A DNA stretch of 64,000 nucleotides from Calothrix brevissima NIES-22 (lineage in GTDB: Bacteria; Cyanobacteriota; Cyanobacteriia; Cyanobacteriales; Nostocaceae). The position numbers were made by a program, and so were the translations under genes. The stretch is taken from NCBI RefSeq assembly GCF_002367995.1, contig NZ_AP018207.1, positions 2,463,083-2,527,082 of the forward strand, given 5' to 3'. This document shows, one piece after another, positions 52,301-63,409 of the stretch (position 1 is its first letter; each line of letters opens with the position of its first letter). The notes beneath the pieces are model-generated. The model did not search any database and was not told the DNA's origin. It saw only the letters and a program-made list of their open reading frames with translations.

Positions 52301-52403
52301 TCAAGAGTCATTAGTTGTTAGTCATTAGTCATTAGTCATTGGCTAAGGACAAGTGACAAAAGACAAATGACAAAAGACAAATGACAAGGGACAAGTGACA
52401 AAC
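52301..52403. repeat. Heptamer tandem repeats between rplC and rplD
   Basis: AGTCATT units (52310-52340) then ATGACAA/GTGACAA units (52355-52403) form partly inverted halves. The last unit reaches up to the ATG of rplD, replacing a normal Shine-Dalgarno. Confidence 0.8.
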
Positions 52404-53036
52404 ATGGTTGAGACTATAGTTAAAAATTGGCAAGGAGAACAAGTCGGAGAGACTTCGTTTGAGTTGCGGGTTGCCAAAGAAGAAACAGCAGCCCATATTG
52501 TCCACAGAGCTTTGGTGAGACAACAGACCAATGCTCGTCAAGGAACTGCTAGTACAAAAACCCGTTCTGAAGTCAGAGGTGGTGGTCGCAAACCTTGGCG
52601 GCAAAAAGGTACAGGTCGCGCCCGTGCAGGGTCTATTCGTTCACCCCTGTGGCGTGGTGGTGGTGTAATCTTTGGCCCCAAACCCAGAGATTATGATTTA
52701 AAAATGAACCGCAAAGAGCGGCGTTTAGCACTGCGCACAGCATTTGTGAGCCGTGTGGACGACTTGATTGTTGTAGAAGAATTTAGCGAACAGCTATCCC
52801 GCCCCAAAACGAAAGAATTAGTCGCAGCACTAGCGCGTTGGGGAGCTGCACCAGAAAATAAGACACTGTTAATTTTGTCTGACATTGCGGAAAACGTGAA
52901 TTTATCCGCCCGCAACGTCGAAAATTTAAAGCTAATTGCAGCAGATCAGTTAAACGTTTTCGATTTACTGCACGCTGACAAAATAGTCGTTACAGCATCA
53001 GCCCTTGCAAAAATTCAGGAGGTCTACAGTGCCTAA
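52404..53036 (+). CDS. rplD: 50S ribosomal protein L4
   Basis: This 210-aa protein starts at the ATG at 52404 (the in-frame GTG at 52395 lies in repeat DNA). The L4 signatures are [21 protein letters not shown] and [21 protein letters not shown], forming the loop that lines the exit tunnel. Its stop overlaps the GTG of rplW. Confidence 0.96.
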   Translation: MVETIVKNWQGEQVGETSFELRVAKEETAAHIVHRALVRQQTNARQGTASTKTRSEVRGGGRKPWRQKGTGRARAGSIRSPLWRGGGVIFGPKPRDYDLKMNRKERRLALRTAFVSRVDDLIVVEEFSEQLSRPKTKELVAALARWGAAPENKTLLILSDIAENVNLSARNVENLKLIAADQLNVFDLLHADKIVVTASALAKIQEVYSA

Positions 53037-53343
53037 CTTCGACCCCCGCAACCTAGCTGACTTAATTCGTCGCCCGATTGTTACAGAAAAGGCGACAATC
53101 CTGATGGAGTTAAACAAATATACATTTGAAGTAACTCCCAAGGCTACCAAACCAGAAATTAAAGCTGCCATCGAAGACTTATTTCAGGTCAAGGTTGTCA
53201 AAGTCAATACTTGTAACCCACCCAGAAAAAAGAAGCGCGTGGGTAAATTTATTGGTTACAAGCCCCAATACAAGAAAGCGGTTGTTACTATCGCAGCTGG
53301 GGATGTAGAGAAGGTTAGACAAGTTCTATTCCCAGAGGTCTAA
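53029..53343 (+). CDS. rplW: 50S ribosomal protein L23
   Basis: This 104-aa protein starts at the GTG at 53029, overlapping rplD by 8 bp with AGGAGG at 53018-53023, which decides the start. It reads [20 protein letters not shown] and [21 protein letters not shown]23 sits at the tunnel exit and binds SRP and trigger factor. Confidence 0.95.
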   Translation: MPNFDPRNLADLIRRPIVTEKATILMELNKYTFEVTPKATKPEIKAAIEDLFQVKVVKVNTCNPPRKKKRVGKFIGYKPQYKKAVVTIAAGDVEKVRQVLFPEV

Positions 53344-53350
53344 AACAAAG

Positions 53351-54214
53351 ATGGGTACTCGTTCTTATCGCCCCTATACCCCTAGTACTCGCCAAGTTAC
53401 AATCTCTGACTTTGCGGAAATCACCAAAACCGAGCCAGAAAAATCCCTGACTAAGTACGTACATCGTGCTAAAGGACGGAACAACCAAGGCCGGATTACC
53501 AGCCGTCGTCGGGGTGGCGGACACAAAAGACTGTATCGGATTATCGATTTTAAAAGAGATAAAAGAAATATTGTCGCTACAGTTACAGCAATTGAATACG
53601 ATCCCAACCGCAACGCGCGGATTGCCTTGGTGCAATATGAAGATGGCGAAAAGCGGTACATTCTTCATCCCAACGGCTTAAAAGTTGGTACCAAAATTAT
53701 TGCTGGGCCAGAATCTCCTATTGAAGATGGGAATGCTTTACCCCTAGCGAATATTCCCTTGGGTACCAGCGTACATAATGTGGAAATGACACCTGGTAAA
53801 GGCGGTCAAATTGTGCGTGCAGCTGGTGCGACAGCGCAAGTAGTCGCCAAAGAAGGTAATTACGTTACCCTCAAGCTACCTTCTGGTGAAGTGCGCTTAA
53901 TTCGCCGTGAATGTTACGCCACCATTGGACAAGTAGGTAACACCGACGCCAGAAACTTAAGTGCAGGTAAAGCTGGACGCAATCGCTGGAAAGGACGCCG
54001 TCCCAAAGTTAGAGGTAGCGTCATGAACCCAGTAGACCATCCCCACGGTGGTGGTGAAGGTAGAGCGCCGATTGGGAGATCTGGGCCTGTTACTCCTTGG
54101 GGTAAACCTACTTTGGGTGCCAAAACACGCAAACCTAAGAAAGCTAGCAGTAAATTCATTGTGCGCCGTCGCCGTAAATCTTCTAAACGCGGTCGTGGTG
54201 GTCGTGAATCCTAG
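53351..54214 (+). CDS. rplB: 50S ribosomal protein L2
   Basis: This 287-aa protein has [34 protein letters not shown], and the peptidyl-transferase-proximal [20 protein letters not shown]. It is a primary rRNA-binding protein. The basic tail ends [11 protein letters not shown]. It begins 7 bp after rplW. Confidence 0.97.
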   Translation: MGTRSYRPYTPSTRQVTISDFAEITKTEPEKSLTKYVHRAKGRNNQGRITSRRRGGGHKRLYRIIDFKRDKRNIVATVTAIEYDPNRNARIALVQYEDGEKRYILHPNGLKVGTKIIAGPESPIEDGNALPLANIPLGTSVHNVEMTPGKGGQIVRAAGATAQVVAKEGNYVTLKLPSGEVRLIRRECYATIGQVGNTDARNLSAGKAGRNRWKGRRPKVRGSVMNPVDHPHGGGEGRAPIGRSGPVTPWGKPTLGAKTRKPKKASSKFIVRRRRKSSKRGRGGRES

Positions 54215-54358
54215 AATTTTAGATTTTAGATTTTGGATTTTCGATTGGGTTTAACTAATGAGCATTCAAAACTTTTAAAGCTTAATTAAAATACCTAGTC
54301 ATCCAAAATCCGAAATTCATGCATCCAAAATCCGAAATCCTAAAAGCAAAATAGCACT
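54215..54358. repeat. Repeat-rich gap before rpsS
   Basis: TTTTAGA-type units (ATTTTAGATTTTAGATTTTGG) at 54218-54245, and CATCCAAAATCCGAAAT twice at about 54299-54345, occur in this 144-bp gap. There is no strong Shine-Dalgarno for rpsS. Confidence 0.6.
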
Positions 54359-54637
54359 ATGGGTCGTTCTCTAAAAAAAGGTCCTTTCGTAGCCGATCAC
54401 TTACTCAGCAAAGTTGAAAAGCTGAACGCCAAAAACGAAAAACAAGTTATTAAAACTTGGTCGAGAGCATCGACAATTTTACCCCTGATGGTTGGTCACA
54501 CCATCGCTGTTCACAATGGTCGCCAACACGTTCCCGTGTTTGTCAGCGAGCAAATGGTAGGACACAAATTGGGAGAATTTGCCCCTACACGTACCTACAG
54601 GGGTCATGGCAAAAGTGATAAAAAATCAGGGAGATAG
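54359..54637 (+). CDS. rpsS: 30S ribosomal protein S19
   Basis: This 92-aa protein is recognised by [40 protein letters not shown] and [16 protein letters not shown]. It lies in the head of the 30S subunit with S13. Confidence 0.96.
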   Translation: MGRSLKKGPFVADHLLSKVEKLNAKNEKQVIKTWSRASTILPLMVGHTIAVHNGRQHVPVFVSEQMVGHKLGEFAPTRTYRGHGKSDKKSGR

Positions 54638-54639
54638 TC

Positions 54640-54710
54640 AAAAGTCCAAAGTCCATAGTCCAAAGTAAAAACTATTGACTATTGACTATTGACTATTGAC
54701 AAAAGGAAAA
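54640..54710. repeat. Heptamer tandem repeats before rplV
   Basis: AGTCCAA/AGTCCAT units then TTGACTA units fill 54638-54702, followed by AAAAGGAAAAAA, which contains the AAGGA Shine-Dalgarno for rplV. Confidence 0.7.
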
Positions 54711-54714
54711 AAAT

Positions 54715-55074
54715 ATGGCTACTGATACTACTGAAGTCAAAGCGATCGCTCGTTTTATCCGCATTTCTCCCTTTAAAGTGCGTCGTGTACTCGATCAAAT
54801 TCGGGGCAAATCGTACCGAGAAGCGCTGATTATCCTGGAATTTATGCCCTATCGCGCCTGCGATCCTATTTTAAAGGTTCTCAGAAGCGCTGCCGCTAAT
54901 GCCGAGCATAATGCTGGTTTAGATCGCGCCCAGCTAATCATTACCCAGGCATACGCCGACCAAGGCCCAGTACTCAAACGATTCCAACCCAGAGCGCAGG
55001 GTCGAGCTTACCAAATTCGCAAGCCAACGTGTCATATCACCGTAGCTGTAGGCGCTGGCGCTGCTGCGGAATAA
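54715..55074 (+). CDS. rplV: 50S ribosomal protein L22
   Basis: This 119-aa protein has [41 protein letters not shown], and the tunnel-lining loop [22 protein letters not shown]. Its N-terminus MATDTTEVK is typical of cyanobacterial L22. Confidence 0.96.
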   Translation: MATDTTEVKAIARFIRISPFKVRRVLDQIRGKSYREALIILEFMPYRACDPILKVLRSAAANAEHNAGLDRAQLIITQAYADQGPVLKRFQPRAQGRAYQIRKPTCHITVAVGAGAAAE

Positions 55075-55125
55075 TTCATAGACACAAAACATTGCGTAAA
55101 GTAAGAAATTTTAGAGGAAGCATTT

Positions 55126-55890
55126 GTGGGACAAAAAATTCATCCAGTTGGTTTTCGGCTGGGTATTACACAAGAACACCAATCTCGCTGGTTTGCCGTT
55201 CCTGACAAATATCCAGAACTGCTCCAAGAAGACCACAAACTCCGTCAATATATAGAACAAAAGCTGGGCAGATTGGCGCAAAACAACGCCGGGATCTCAG
55301 AAGTCCGAATTGAGCGCAAAGCCGACCAAATCGACTTAGAAGTCCGCACAGCTAGACCTGGTGTAGTTGTCGGTCGTGGTGGTCAAGGTATCGAATCCTT
55401 ACGTACCGGACTCCAAGAACTGTTGGGTAGCAATCGCCAAATTCGCATCAACGTAGTTGAAGTTCAACGAGTCGATGCTGATGCTTACTTGATTGCTGAA
55501 TATATCGCTCAACAATTGGAACGCCGCGTATCTTTCCGTCGCGTAGTCCGCCAAGCTATTCAACGTGCCCAACGTGCAGGCGTCCAAGGCATCAAAGTTC
55601 AAGTTAGCGGTCGGTTAAACGGCGCAGAAATCGCCCGTACAGAATGGACTCGTGAAGGTAGAGTACCCTTACATACCTTAAGAGCTGATATTGATTACTC
55701 TTACTGCACAGCCAAAACCGTTTACGGTATTTTAGGCATCAAAGTGTGGGTATTTAAGGGCGAAATCATCCCCGGACAAGAAGAAACCCAAGCCGCACCC
55801 ACAGCTACCCGCGAACGGGAACGCGAACCTCGCCGCCGTCAACAACAACGCCGTCGCCAACAATTTGAAGACCGCTCAAATGAAGGGTAA
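55126..55890 (+). CDS. rpsC: 30S ribosomal protein S3
   Basis: This 254-aa protein starts with GTG (GAGGAA upstream). It has a KH domain (about 60-110; [21 protein letters not shown]), [14 protein letters not shown], and a basic tail ([17 protein letters not shown]) longer than E. coli S3. It forms part of the mRNA entry site. Confidence 0.96.
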   Translation: MGQKIHPVGFRLGITQEHQSRWFAVPDKYPELLQEDHKLRQYIEQKLGRLAQNNAGISEVRIERKADQIDLEVRTARPGVVVGRGGQGIESLRTGLQELLGSNRQIRINVVEVQRVDADAYLIAEYIAQQLERRVSFRRVVRQAIQRAQRAGVQGIKVQVSGRLNGAEIARTEWTREGRVPLHTLRADIDYSYCTAKTVYGILGIKVWVFKGEIIPGQEETQAAPTATREREREPRRRQQQRRRQQFEDRSNEG

Positions 55891-55892
55891 AT

Positions 55893-55974
55893 CGTCATTA
55901 GTCATTAGTCCTTAGTCCTTGGTAATGACAAATGACAAATGACAAATGACAAATGACAAATGACAAGTGACAAA
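55893..55974. repeat. Heptamer tandem repeats between rpsC and rplP
   Basis: AGTCATT/AGTCCTT units, then at least six ATGACAA units, lead up to the ATG of rplP. It is the longest perfect heptamer run inside the ribosomal cluster. Confidence 0.85.
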
Positions 55975-55976
55975 CC

Positions 55977-56411
55977 ATGTTAAGTCCTAGAAGAACTAAA
56001 TTCCGCAAACAACAACGCGGACGGATGGAGGGGCTAGCCCACCGTGGTAGTACCCTGAACTTTGGCGATTTTGCACTCCAAGCTCAAGAACCCGCTTGGA
56101 TTACCTCAAGGCAAATCGAGGCTTCCCGTCGAGCCATGACTCGTTACATTCGCCGGGGTGGACAAATTTGGATTCGGATTTTCCCTGATAAACCCGTAAC
56201 CATGCGCCCAGCAGAAACCCGGATGGGTTCCGGTAAAGGTAACCCAGAATTTTGGGTAGCTGTAGTTAAGCCAGGACGGATTTTGTTTGAAATCGCTGGT
56301 GTTTCTGAAGAAATCGCCCGCGAAGCCATGCGCTTGGCTGCATACAAGCTGCCAATTAAAACCAAATTTATTGTCCGCCCCCAAATACAGGAAATACAGG
56401 AGCAGGAGTAG
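55977..56411 (+). CDS. rplP: 50S ribosomal protein L16
   Basis: This 144-aa protein has [60 protein letters not shown]. It contacts the A-site tRNA elbow. The gene is 3 bp from rpmC. Confidence 0.96.
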   Translation: MLSPRRTKFRKQQRGRMEGLAHRGSTLNFGDFALQAQEPAWITSRQIEASRRAMTRYIRRGGQIWIRIFPDKPVTMRPAETRMGSGKGNPEFWVAVVKPGRILFEIAGVSEEIAREAMRLAAYKLPIKTKFIVRPQIQEIQEQE

Positions 56412-56414
56412 GTT

Positions 56415-56642
56415 ATGCCTCTTCCCAAAGTTTCAGAAGCTAGAGAATTAACTGACGAGAAACTGGCTGAGGAAATTGTTGCTGTTAAAAGACAACTATT
56501 TCAATTGCGCTTGCAAAAAGCGACCAGACAATTAGACAAGCCCCATCAGTTTAAACATGCCCGACATCGCCTAGCACAACTGCTAACGGTAGAAGGAGAA
56601 CGGAAACGGGCAGCAAGTCAACAGTCTCAAGAACAAAAGTAG
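56415..56642 (+). CDS. rpmC: 50S ribosomal protein L29
   Basis: This 75-aa helical protein reads [20 protein letters not shown] and [20 protein letters not shown]. It has a slightly longer tail (QQSQEQK) than E. coli L29. Its start follows the rplP stop by 3 bp. Confidence 0.95.
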   Translation: MPLPKVSEARELTDEKLAEEIVAVKRQLFQLRLQKATRQLDKPHQFKHARHRLAQLLTVEGERKRAASQQSQEQK

Positions 56643-56648
56643 GAGATT

Positions 56649-56900
56649 ATGGCAGTCAAAGAACGAGTTGGCTTGGTAGTGAGCGATAAAATGCAAAAAA
56701 CGGTAGTAGTAGCCGTAGAAAACCGCGCTCCTCACCCCAAGTACGGCAAAATTGTAGTTCAGACCCGGCGCTATAAAGCTCACGATGAAGAGAATCAGTG
56801 CAAAGTGGGCGATCGCGTTCGCATTCAGGAAACTAGACCCCTGAGCAAAACCAAGCGCTGGCAAGTCACAGAAATTCTCAACGCTAAAGCTACAACTTAA
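56649..56900 (+). CDS. rpsQ: 30S ribosomal protein S17
   Basis: This 83-aa OB-fold protein has [38 protein letters not shown] and [22 protein letters not shown] at 56641-56645 lies just before the ATG. Confidence 0.95.
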   Translation: MAVKERVGLVVSDKMQKTVVVAVENRAPHPKYGKIVVQTRRYKAHDEENQCKVGDRVRIQETRPLSKTKRWQVTEILNAKATT

Positions 56901-56941
56901 TAGTTGTTATCAAATTAACAACTTAACAAGGGAGACAAATT

Positions 56942-57310
56942 GTGATTCAACCCCAGACTTACCTGAATGTCGCAGATAATAGCGGTGCCCGGAAGCTAAT
57001 GTGCATCCGCGTATTAGGCGCTGGCAACCGTCGTTATGGCGGCGTGGGTGATAAAATTATTGCCGTTGTCAAAGATGCTCAACCCAATATGGCTGTGAAA
57101 AAGTCAGATGTGGTCGAGGCAGTAATTGTCCGCACTCGCAAAAGTATCAATAGAGATAGCGGTATGAGCATTCGCTTTGACGATAACGCCGCAGTGATCA
57201 TCAACAAAGATGGTAACCCCAGAGGCACACGGGTATTTGGCCCAGTAGCACGGGAACTGCGTGATAAAAACTTCACCAAAATTGTTTCATTGGCTCCGGA
57301 GGTGCTGTAA
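56942..57310 (+). CDS. rplN: 50S ribosomal protein L14
   Basis: This 122-aa protein begins with a GTG (GGGAGA upstream): [26 protein letters not shown]-type segment [20 protein letters not shown], and [20 protein letters not shown]. Its TAA overlaps the rplX ATG by one base. Confidence 0.96.
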   Translation: MIQPQTYLNVADNSGARKLMCIRVLGAGNRRYGGVGDKIIAVVKDAQPNMAVKKSDVVEAVIVRTRKSINRDSGMSIRFDDNAAVIINKDGNPRGTRVFGPVARELRDKNFTKIVSLAPEVL

Positions 57311-57660
57311 TGGTAAAACAGCCACAACCCAAGGTGTTTCATAAAATGCACGTCAAAACTGGCGACACTGTACAAGTGATTGCTGGTAAAGACAAAGGAA
57401 AAGTTGGTGAAGTGATCAAAGCACTGCCTCAACTAAGTAAAGTTATTGTCAAAGGCGTCAATATTAAAACTAAGCATGTAAAGCCTCAGCAAGAGGGTGA
57501 ATCAGGAAAAATAGTTACCCAAGAATACCCGATTCACAGCTCCAACGTGATGCTTTACTCGACTAAGCAAAATGTCGCCAGTCGCGTATGCTACACCTTC
57601 ACTGCTGAAGGTAAAAAAGTGCGGAAGCTCAAGAAAACTGGCGAGATTTTAGATAAATAA
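57310..57660 (+). CDS. rplX: 50S ribosomal protein L24
   Basis: This 116-aa KOW-motif protein has [40 protein letters not shown] and [14 protein letters not shown]. Its start overlaps the rplN stop in TAATG, indicating coupled translation. Confidence 0.95.
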   Translation: MVKQPQPKVFHKMHVKTGDTVQVIAGKDKGKVGEVIKALPQLSKVIVKGVNIKTKHVKPQQEGESGKIVTQEYPIHSSNVMLYSTKQNVASRVCYTFTAEGKKVRKLKKTGEILDK

Positions 57661-57774
57661 TCATCCGCCAAGGGACGATTTTAGATGAGATTTTAAATTC
57701 AATCTAAAATCCAAAATCTAAAATCTAAACTTCGAGGTTCCCTGACCAAGCCCAGGGATAAACAGGAAAAAACT
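57661..57774. repeat. Repeat-like gap before rplE
   Basis: ATCTAAAATCCAAAATCTAA-type units (57700-57728) resemble the 54215-54345 gap. AAACAGGAAAAAACT with AGGA precedes the rplE ATG. Confidence 0.5.
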
Positions 57775-58323
57775 ATGGCGACAACAAGACTAAAAACCTT
57801 ATACCAAGAGACAATCGTTCCCAAACTGACCAATCAGTTTCAGTATACTAACGTTCATCAAGTACCAAAGTTGGTGAAAGTTACTGTAAACCGAGGTTTA
57901 GGGGAAGCGGCTCAAAATGCGAAAGCATTAGAAGCGTCTCTCAACGAAATTGCGGTGATTACTGGTCAAAAACCAGTAGTAACCAGAGCGAAAAAAGCGA
58001 TCGCAGGCTTCAAAATTCGTCAAGGTATGCCTGTTGGCATCATGGTCACCTTGAGAGGCGAAAGAATGTATGCCTTCCTTGATAGACTGATTAGCTTGTC
58101 CCTACCTAGAATTAGAGATTTTCGCGGCGTTAGCCCCAAAAGCTTTGATGGTCGCGGTAACTACACACTAGGTGTAAGAGAACAGCTAATTTTTCCAGAA
58201 ATCGAGTACGACAGCATCGATCAAATCCGTGGTCTAGATATTTCCATCATCACCACAGCGAAAAACGACGAAGAAGGTCGCGCCCTACTGAAAGAATTGG
58301 GTATGCCTTTTCGCGATCAATAA
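57775..58323 (+). CDS. rplE: 50S ribosomal protein L5
   Basis: This 182-aa protein has [59 protein letters not shown] and [17 protein letters not shown]. It binds 5S rRNA. rpsN, which follows in E. coli, is absent here, as known for cyanobacteria, and rpsH comes next. Confidence 0.96.
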   Translation: MATTRLKTLYQETIVPKLTNQFQYTNVHQVPKLVKVTVNRGLGEAAQNAKALEASLNEIAVITGQKPVVTRAKKAIAGFKIRQGMPVGIMVTLRGERMYAFLDRLISLSLPRIRDFRGVSPKSFDGRGNYTLGVREQLIFPEIEYDSIDQIRGLDISIITTAKNDEEGRALLKELGMPFRDQ

Positions 58324-58343
58324 GTTCATCTAAAGAGGGAACG

Positions 58344-58745
58344 ATGGCGGCTAACGACACAATTGCAGATATGCTGACGCGCATCCGCAATGCCAATTTG
58401 GCGAGGCATCAAACTACACTAGTGCCTGCGACAAAAATCACCCGTAGTATTGCGAAAGTACTACGAGATGAAGGCTTTATTGCTGAATTTGAAGAATCAG
58501 GAGAAGGCGTAAAACGTAACTTGGTGATTTCCCTGAAATATAAGGGTAAAAATCGTCAACCACTAATTACTGCCCTCAAGCGCGTAAGTAAGCCTGGTTT
58601 GCGGGTTTATTCTAATCGCAAAGATTTACCCAGAGTACTCGGTGGTATCGGCATCGCCGTTATTTCAACATCCAGTGGAATCATGACCGACCGTGAAGCG
58701 CGGCGTCAGAACTTGGGTGGCGAAGTACTGTGCTATGTCTGGTAA
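58344..58745 (+). CDS. rpsH: 30S ribosomal protein S8
   Basis: This 133-aa protein has [40 protein letters not shown], and [20 protein letters not shown]. It is a primary 16S-binding protein. Confidence 0.96.
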   Translation: MAANDTIADMLTRIRNANLARHQTTLVPATKITRSIAKVLRDEGFIAEFEESGEGVKRNLVISLKYKGKNRQPLITALKRVSKPGLRVYSNRKDLPRVLGGIGIAVISTSSGIMTDREARRQNLGGEVLCYVW

Positions 58746-58856
58746 TTAATCGTCAATAGTCAATAGTCAATAGTCAATAGTCAATGGTCAATCTTCATTG
58801 ACAACTGGCAACTGACAACTGACAACTGACAACTGACAACTGACAAAGGACAAAAA
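58746..58856. repeat. Heptamer tandem repeats before rplF
   Basis: AGTCAAT units (58752-58795) are followed by TGACAAC/TGGCAAC units (58798-58845) and a GGACAAAAAG segment near the rplF ATG. The two series are inverted relative to each other. Confidence 0.85.
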
Positions 58857-58859
58857 GTC

Positions 58860-59408
58860 ATGTCTCGTATTGGTAAACGTCCAATTACTATTCCCGCCAA
58901 AGTGCAAGTGGCGATTGATGGCACAAAAGTTGTCGTCAAAGGGCCTAAAGGAGAACTTTCTCGTGATTTACCTACTCAAGTGATAGTCTCTCAAGAAGGC
59001 GAAACATTACTGGTAACCCGTCGGGATGATTCTCGTACCGCCAGACAAATGCATGGTTTGAGCCGTACCTTAGTAGCCAATATGGTTGAGGGCGTGTCTC
59101 AAGGTTTTCAACGCCGTTTAGAAATCCAAGGTGTTGGTTACCGGGCACAAGTGCAAGGTCGTAACCTAGTTTTAAACATGGGTTACAGCCATCAGGTACA
59201 AATTGAACCACCCGAAGGTATTCAGTTTGCTGTGGAAGGTACAACTAACGTCATAGTCAGTGGCTATGACAAAGAAATCGTAGGTAACACAGCAGCGAAA
59301 ATTCGTGCGGTTCGGAAACCAGAACCTTATAAAGGTAAGGGTATTCGCTACGCCGGTGAAGTGGTCAGACGGAAAGCTGGTAAGACTGGTAAGAGTGGTA
59401 AGAAGTAA
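58860..59408 (+). CDS. rplF: 50S ribosomal protein L6
   Basis: This 182-aa protein has [40 protein letters not shown], and [21 protein letters not shown]. Two homologous domains are present. It lies 2 bp from rplR. Confidence 0.96.
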   Translation: MSRIGKRPITIPAKVQVAIDGTKVVVKGPKGELSRDLPTQVIVSQEGETLLVTRRDDSRTARQMHGLSRTLVANMVEGVSQGFQRRLEIQGVGYRAQVQGRNLVLNMGYSHQVQIEPPEGIQFAVEGTTNVIVSGYDKEIVGNTAAKIRAVRKPEPYKGKGIRYAGEVVRRKAGKTGKSGKK

Positions 59409-59410
59409 AC

Positions 59411-59773
59411 ATGAAACTTACTCGTAGAGAATCAAAAACACGTCGCCATAGACGTATCCGTGGTAAAGTTCAAGGCTCTCCAGAACGTCCACGCCTAGCT
59501 GTATTTCGCTCCAACGAGCATATTTACGCTCAAGTAATTGATGATACTCAGCATCATACTTTGGTTTCAGCTTCAACTGTAGAACCAGGGTTGAAATCGA
59601 GTTTAGTCTCAGGTGCTAACCGTGACGCATCAGTGCAAGTTGGCAAACTCATAGCAGCGCGATCGCTAGAAAAAGGCATCACGAAAGTCGTCTTCGATCG
59701 CGGTGGTAACCTTTACCACGGTCGCATCCAAGCACTAGCTGACGCCGCTCGTGAAGCTGGTTTAGATTTCTAA
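59411..59773 (+). CDS. rplR: 50S ribosomal protein L18
   Basis: This 120-aa protein has [39 protein letters not shown], and [20 protein letters not shown]. It binds 5S rRNA. It is followed by a heptamer-filled gap before rpsE. Confidence 0.96.
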   Translation: MKLTRRESKTRRHRRIRGKVQGSPERPRLAVFRSNEHIYAQVIDDTQHHTLVSASTVEPGLKSSLVSGANRDASVQVGKLIAARSLEKGITKVVFDRGGNLYHGRIQALADAAREAGLDF

Positions 59774-59774
59774 A

Positions 59775-59868
59775 GTCATTTGTCTAAGTCATTAGTCATT
59801 TGTTCAACAACCACTAACAACTGACAACTGACAACTGACAACTGACAACTGACAATTGACTAACAGAG
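59775..59868. repeat. Heptamer tandem repeats before rpsE
   Basis: AGTCATT/AGTCATTTGT units then about five TGACAAC units run to about 59860. The rpsE ATG follows a short AGAGAG segment. Confidence 0.8.
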
Positions 59869-59879
59869 AGCATTTAATT

Positions 59880-60407
59880 ATGGCAACTGGTCGTCGTAAA
59901 GCAAACCGCGCAAAAAAAGAAGAAACCAATTGGCAAGAGCGAGTCATTCAAATCCGCCGGGTGAGTAAAGTCGTCAAAGGTGGTAAAAAACTCAGCTTCC
60001 GCGCGATCGTCGTCGTTGGTAACGAACGCGGTCAAGTTGGTGTTGGTGTAGGTAAAGCCTCAGATGTCATTGGCGCGGTGAAAAAAGGCGTAGCCGACGG
60101 TAAAAAACATCTCATTGACATCCCCATTACCAAGTCTAATTCTATACCCCACCCCATTGATGGTGTAGGTGGTGGAGCTAAGGTGATTATGCGCCCAGCC
60201 GCACCCGGTACTGGGGTAATTGCTGGTGGTGCTGTGCGGACTGTATTGGAATTAGCTGGAGTACGTAACGTCCTAGCGAAACAACTCGGCTCCAACAATC
60301 CACTCAACAATGCTAGAGCCGCAGTCAACGCCTTATCTACCCTGCGTACTTTAAATGAAGTCGCTGAAGATCGGGGTGTTCCTATTGAAAATCTCTACAT
60401 TGTTTAG
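59880..60407 (+). CDS. rpsE: 30S ribosomal protein S5
   Basis: This 175-aa protein starts at the ATG at 59880 (GAGAG upstream; an in-frame ATG at 59856 lies in repeat DNA). It has [39 protein letters not shown] and [19 protein letters not shown]. It acts in translational accuracy. rpmD (L30), which often follows, is absent, as usual for cyanobacteria. Confidence 0.95.
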   Translation: MATGRRKANRAKKEETNWQERVIQIRRVSKVVKGGKKLSFRAIVVVGNERGQVGVGVGKASDVIGAVKKGVADGKKHLIDIPITKSNSIPHPIDGVGGGAKVIMRPAAPGTGVIAGGAVRTVLELAGVRNVLAKQLGSNNPLNNARAAVNALSTLRTLNEVAEDRGVPIENLYIV

Positions 60408-60455
60408 TAGAGCCAATTTTTCCGAGTATTTGTGTAAAAAATTACTATTTACATC

Positions 60456-60902
60456 ATGAGACTCAACGATGCCAAGCCTCAAAAAGGCTCAAAAAAACGC
60501 CGTAAGCGTGTAGGTAGAGGTATTTCCGCAGGACAAGGTGCAAGTGCCGGTTTAGGGATGCGGGGGCAAAAATCTCGTTCTGGTAGCGGTACCCGCCCAG
60601 GCTTTGAAGGTGGTCAGCAGCCATTGTACCGCCGCTTACCCAAGTTGAAAGGTTTTCCCCAAGTTAATCGGAAAATTTACACTACGATTAATGTAGATAA
60701 GCTAGCTTCTTTGCCTGCCAATACAGAAGTAACTTTGGAATCCTTAAGAGCAGCCGGTATTCTGACTGCGGCAAAAGGCCCATTGAAAATTTTGGGTAAC
60801 GGGGAACTGAACGTTCCACTCACAGTCAAAGCAGCAGCTTTCACGGGCCAAGCTCGTAGCAAAATTGAGGCAGCTGGAGGAAGTTGCGAAGTGACAGAGT
60901 GA
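60456..60902 (+). CDS. rplO: 50S ribosomal protein L15
   Basis: This 148-aa protein has [40 protein letters not shown], and [20 protein letters not shown]. It precedes secY by 71 bp. Confidence 0.96.
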   Translation: MRLNDAKPQKGSKKRRKRVGRGISAGQGASAGLGMRGQKSRSGSGTRPGFEGGQQPLYRRLPKLKGFPQVNRKIYTTINVDKLASLPANTEVTLESLRAAGILTAAKGPLKILGNGELNVPLTVKAAAFTGQARSKIEAAGGSCEVTE

Positions 60903-60973
60903 AGCCCAATAGCGCACTTAAAATGCTAGCCAACTCGCTTCCAGCGCCTGGTTCACGATAAAGGTAGCACTCT

Positions 60974-62287
60974 ATGATCAGTCGAGACAAAGCCCCAACG
61001 GCTCAAGAAACTTTTATGCAGATGGCTCAAGCAGCTGGACTGAGAGGTAGGCTGCTTGTAACTGTCGGTATTTTAATTTTGGTTCGCCTGGGCATTTTTC
61101 TGCCTGTACCTGGTATTGATAGAACTAGGTTTCATGACGCTATATCGGGAAATAATTCCATTTTTGGTTTATTGGATATATTTTCCGGCAGGGGACTTTC
61201 AACTTTGGGAGTCTTTGCTTTGGGTATTTTGCCCTTTATTAATGCGTCCATTATTATCCAATTACTCACTGCGGCCATACCTTCTTTAGAAAAGTTACAG
61301 AAAGATGAAGGTGAAGCGGGGCGGCGGAAAATTTCGCAAATTACTCGCTATGTCACTGTAGGTTGGGCAATTATTCAAAGTACAGCTTTTTCGGCTCTTT
61401 TCCTCCAACAGTTTGCCTTACAGCCAGGCCCCTTATTTGTAGCAGAAACTGCGATCGCTCTTACCGCCGGTTCAATGTTCGTGATGTGGGCATCAGAACT
61501 GATTACCGAAAGAGGTATTGGTAATGGAGCATCATTGTTGATTTTTGTCAATATTGTGGCGTCCCTGCCAAAATCTTTGGGAGATACCATTGACTTAGTG
61601 CAAGTTGGCGGTCGGGAAATTGTCGGTCGGGTGATTGTGCTGGTAGTAGTTTTCCTGGCGACAATTGTTGGTATTGTATTTGTGCAGGAAGGCATTCGCC
61701 GCATCCCGATTATTTCCGCAAGGCGTCAAGTGGGGCGGCGAGTTTTGGCTGAACAACGTAGCTACCTACCTCTGCGACTTAACTCTGGTGGCGTGATGCC
61801 AATTATTTTTGCCGCAGCTATCCTGAGTTTGCCACTATTAATTGCTAATTTCACGAAAAACCCGGATTTGGCGAGGATTGTTAACACTTACCTCAGTCCC
61901 GGTGGTTCTCAGCCTTGGGCTTATGCCTTGGTTTACTTAATTTCTATTGTTTTCTTCAGCTATTTCTATTCTTCGTTGATTGTCAACCCCGTAGATGTAG
62001 CCCAGAACTTGAAGAAGATGGGTTCAAGTATTCCCGGAATTCGCCCTGGTAAAGCAACTAGTGAGTATATCGAGCGGGTAATTAATCGACTGACTTTTTT
62101 AGGTGCAATCTTTTTGGGCTTTGTGGCAATTATCCCCACTGCTGTGGAAAGTGCTTTAGGAGTACCAACCTTTAAGGGATTAGGAGCTACATCTTTATTA
62201 ATCTTGGTTGGTGTGGCAATTGACACGGCGAAGCAAGTCCAAACCTACGTAATATCTCAGCGCTATGAAGGAATGGTGAAACAATAG
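60974..62287 (+). CDS. secY: Protein translocase subunit SecY
   Basis: This 437-aa channel protein has ten membrane helices. Recognisable segments include [25 protein letters not shown]-like [58 protein letters not shown] and the C-terminal AAIPT-type [14 protein letters not shown]-like region. It carries Sec export and thylakoid insertion. Its TAG overlaps the GTG of adk by one base. Confidence 0.96.
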   Translation: MISRDKAPTAQETFMQMAQAAGLRGRLLVTVGILILVRLGIFLPVPGIDRTRFHDAISGNNSIFGLLDIFSGRGLSTLGVFALGILPFINASIIIQLLTAAIPSLEKLQKDEGEAGRRKISQITRYVTVGWAIIQSTAFSALFLQQFALQPGPLFVAETAIALTAGSMFVMWASELITERGIGNGASLLIFVNIVASLPKSLGDTIDLVQVGGREIVGRVIVLVVVFLATIVGIVFVQEGIRRIPIISARRQVGRRVLAEQRSYLPLRLNSGGVMPIIFAAAILSLPLLIANFTKNPDLARIVNTYLSPGGSQPWAYALVYLISIVFFSYFYSSLIVNPVDVAQNLKKMGSSIPGIRPGKATSEYIERVINRLTFLGAIFLGFVAIIPTAVESALGVPTFKGLGATSLLILVGVAIDTAKQVQTYVISQRYEGMVKQ

Positions 62288-62841
62288 TGACGCGATTAAT
62301 CTTCTTGGGGCCACCTGGAGCTGGTAAAGGAACACAATCTCAAAAATTGGCTCTTCACTTGCAGATTCCCCATATTTCTACGGGTGATATCTTAAGACAA
62401 GCGATGAAAGACCAAACTCCTTTGGGAGTTAAAGCTCAAAGTTATGTTGATAGCGGTGAGTTAGTTCCCGATCAGCTAGTACAGGACTTGGTACAGGAGC
62501 GGCTAGAGCAACCTGATGCTCAATCTGGTTGGATTCTCGATGGCTTTCCTCGGAAAGTAACACAAGCAGCTTTTTTAGGAGAACTGCTGGAAACAACTCA
62601 TCAAGGTGGCGAAAAGGTAGTAAACCTTGATGTCCCCGATGATGTGGTGGTTACTAGGTTACTGGCTAGAGGGAGAAAGGATGATAGCGAAGAAGTGATT
62701 CGTCGTCGTCTCGAAGTTTATCGCTCGGAAACTGCACCTTTGATTGATTATTATGGCGATCGCCAAAAGCTACTCACTGTTAATGGTAATCAGTCCCCAG
62801 AAGAAGTCACAAGCGCGCTGCAAAAGGTAATCGAGTCTTAA
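62287..62841 (+). CDS. adk: Adenylate kinase
   Basis: This 184-aa enzyme (short-lid form) starts at a GTG overlapping the secY stop. It has the P-loop [15 protein letters not shown]-binding [25 protein letters not shown] and [21 protein letters not shown]. It converts AMP and ATP to ADP. The short lid explains the smaller size than the 214-aa E. coli enzyme. Confidence 0.95.
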   Translation: MTRLIFLGPPGAGKGTQSQKLALHLQIPHISTGDILRQAMKDQTPLGVKAQSYVDSGELVPDQLVQDLVQERLEQPDAQSGWILDGFPRKVTQAAFLGELLETTHQGGEKVVNLDVPDDVVVTRLLARGRKDDSEEVIRRRLEVYRSETAPLIDYYGDRQKLLTVNGNQSPEEVTSALQKVIES

Positions 62842-62866
62842 GCAAGCAGATATATCAGGGGTAGCC

Positions 62867-62895
62867 GGGAGAAATCCCTAGATGAAATTTCTCCC
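62867..62895 (+). terminator. Hairpin between adk and infA
   Basis: GGGAGAAAT and ATTTCTCCC form a 9-bp stem with a loop of about 11 bases, 25 bp after the adk stop, framed by GGGG/CCCC. It could attenuate between the secY-adk part and infA. Confidence 0.4.
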
Positions 62896-63069
62896 ATATC
62901 CCCAATTAATTGCCCAGATAAAATTCTTGGCTGTCTGGCTGTGTAGGGCAGATAGCAACTTTAGCTAAGATATATTAAGAAACTGTTGATATATTTCGTA
63001 AAGTATGTTCTCTTGCAAATGAAGCTCAAGCAATAGAACAGGAGAATGTTGAGTTGAGGAAAAAACAAG

Positions 63070-63294
63070 TTGTCTAAACAAGATTTGATTGAAATGGAAG
63101 GGACAGTCACCGAGTCATTACCCAATGCGATGTTTCGCGTTGACTTGGATAATGGCTTTAATGTCCTGGCACACATTTCCGGCAAAATCCGCCGAAATTA
63201 TATCAAGATTTTACCTGGCGATCGCGTCAAAGTGGAGTTAACTCCCTACGACTTGACAAAAGGTAGAATCACCTATCGACTGCGCAAGAAGTAA
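63070..63294 (+). CDS. infA: Translation initiation factor IF-1
   Basis: This 74-aa S1-like OB protein ([40 protein letters not shown]) starts with a TTG at 63070; GAGG lies ten bases upstream and the length matches the family. Its position between adk and rpmJ is conserved in cyanobacteria. IF-1 binds the ribosomal A site. Confidence 0.94.
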
Positions 63295-63374
63295 GGTTAT
63301 GTAGAGAATATTACCATATAATCCCTTTGTTGGGTGTTCCCTAGTCATTTAACTGACTAATTTCTGTAAAAATG

Positions 63375-63380
63375 CTATAA
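63375..63380 (+). promoter_or_regulatory. Possible promoter of rpmJ (-10 TATAAT)
   Basis: TATAAT at 63375-63380 lies 30 bp upstream of the rpmJ ATG, but no good -35 is evident. It may drive rpmJ and the downstream genes separately from infA. Confidence 0.35.
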
Positions 63381-63409
63381 TTCACTATTTGGAGTTAATT
63401 ACAAAAGGC

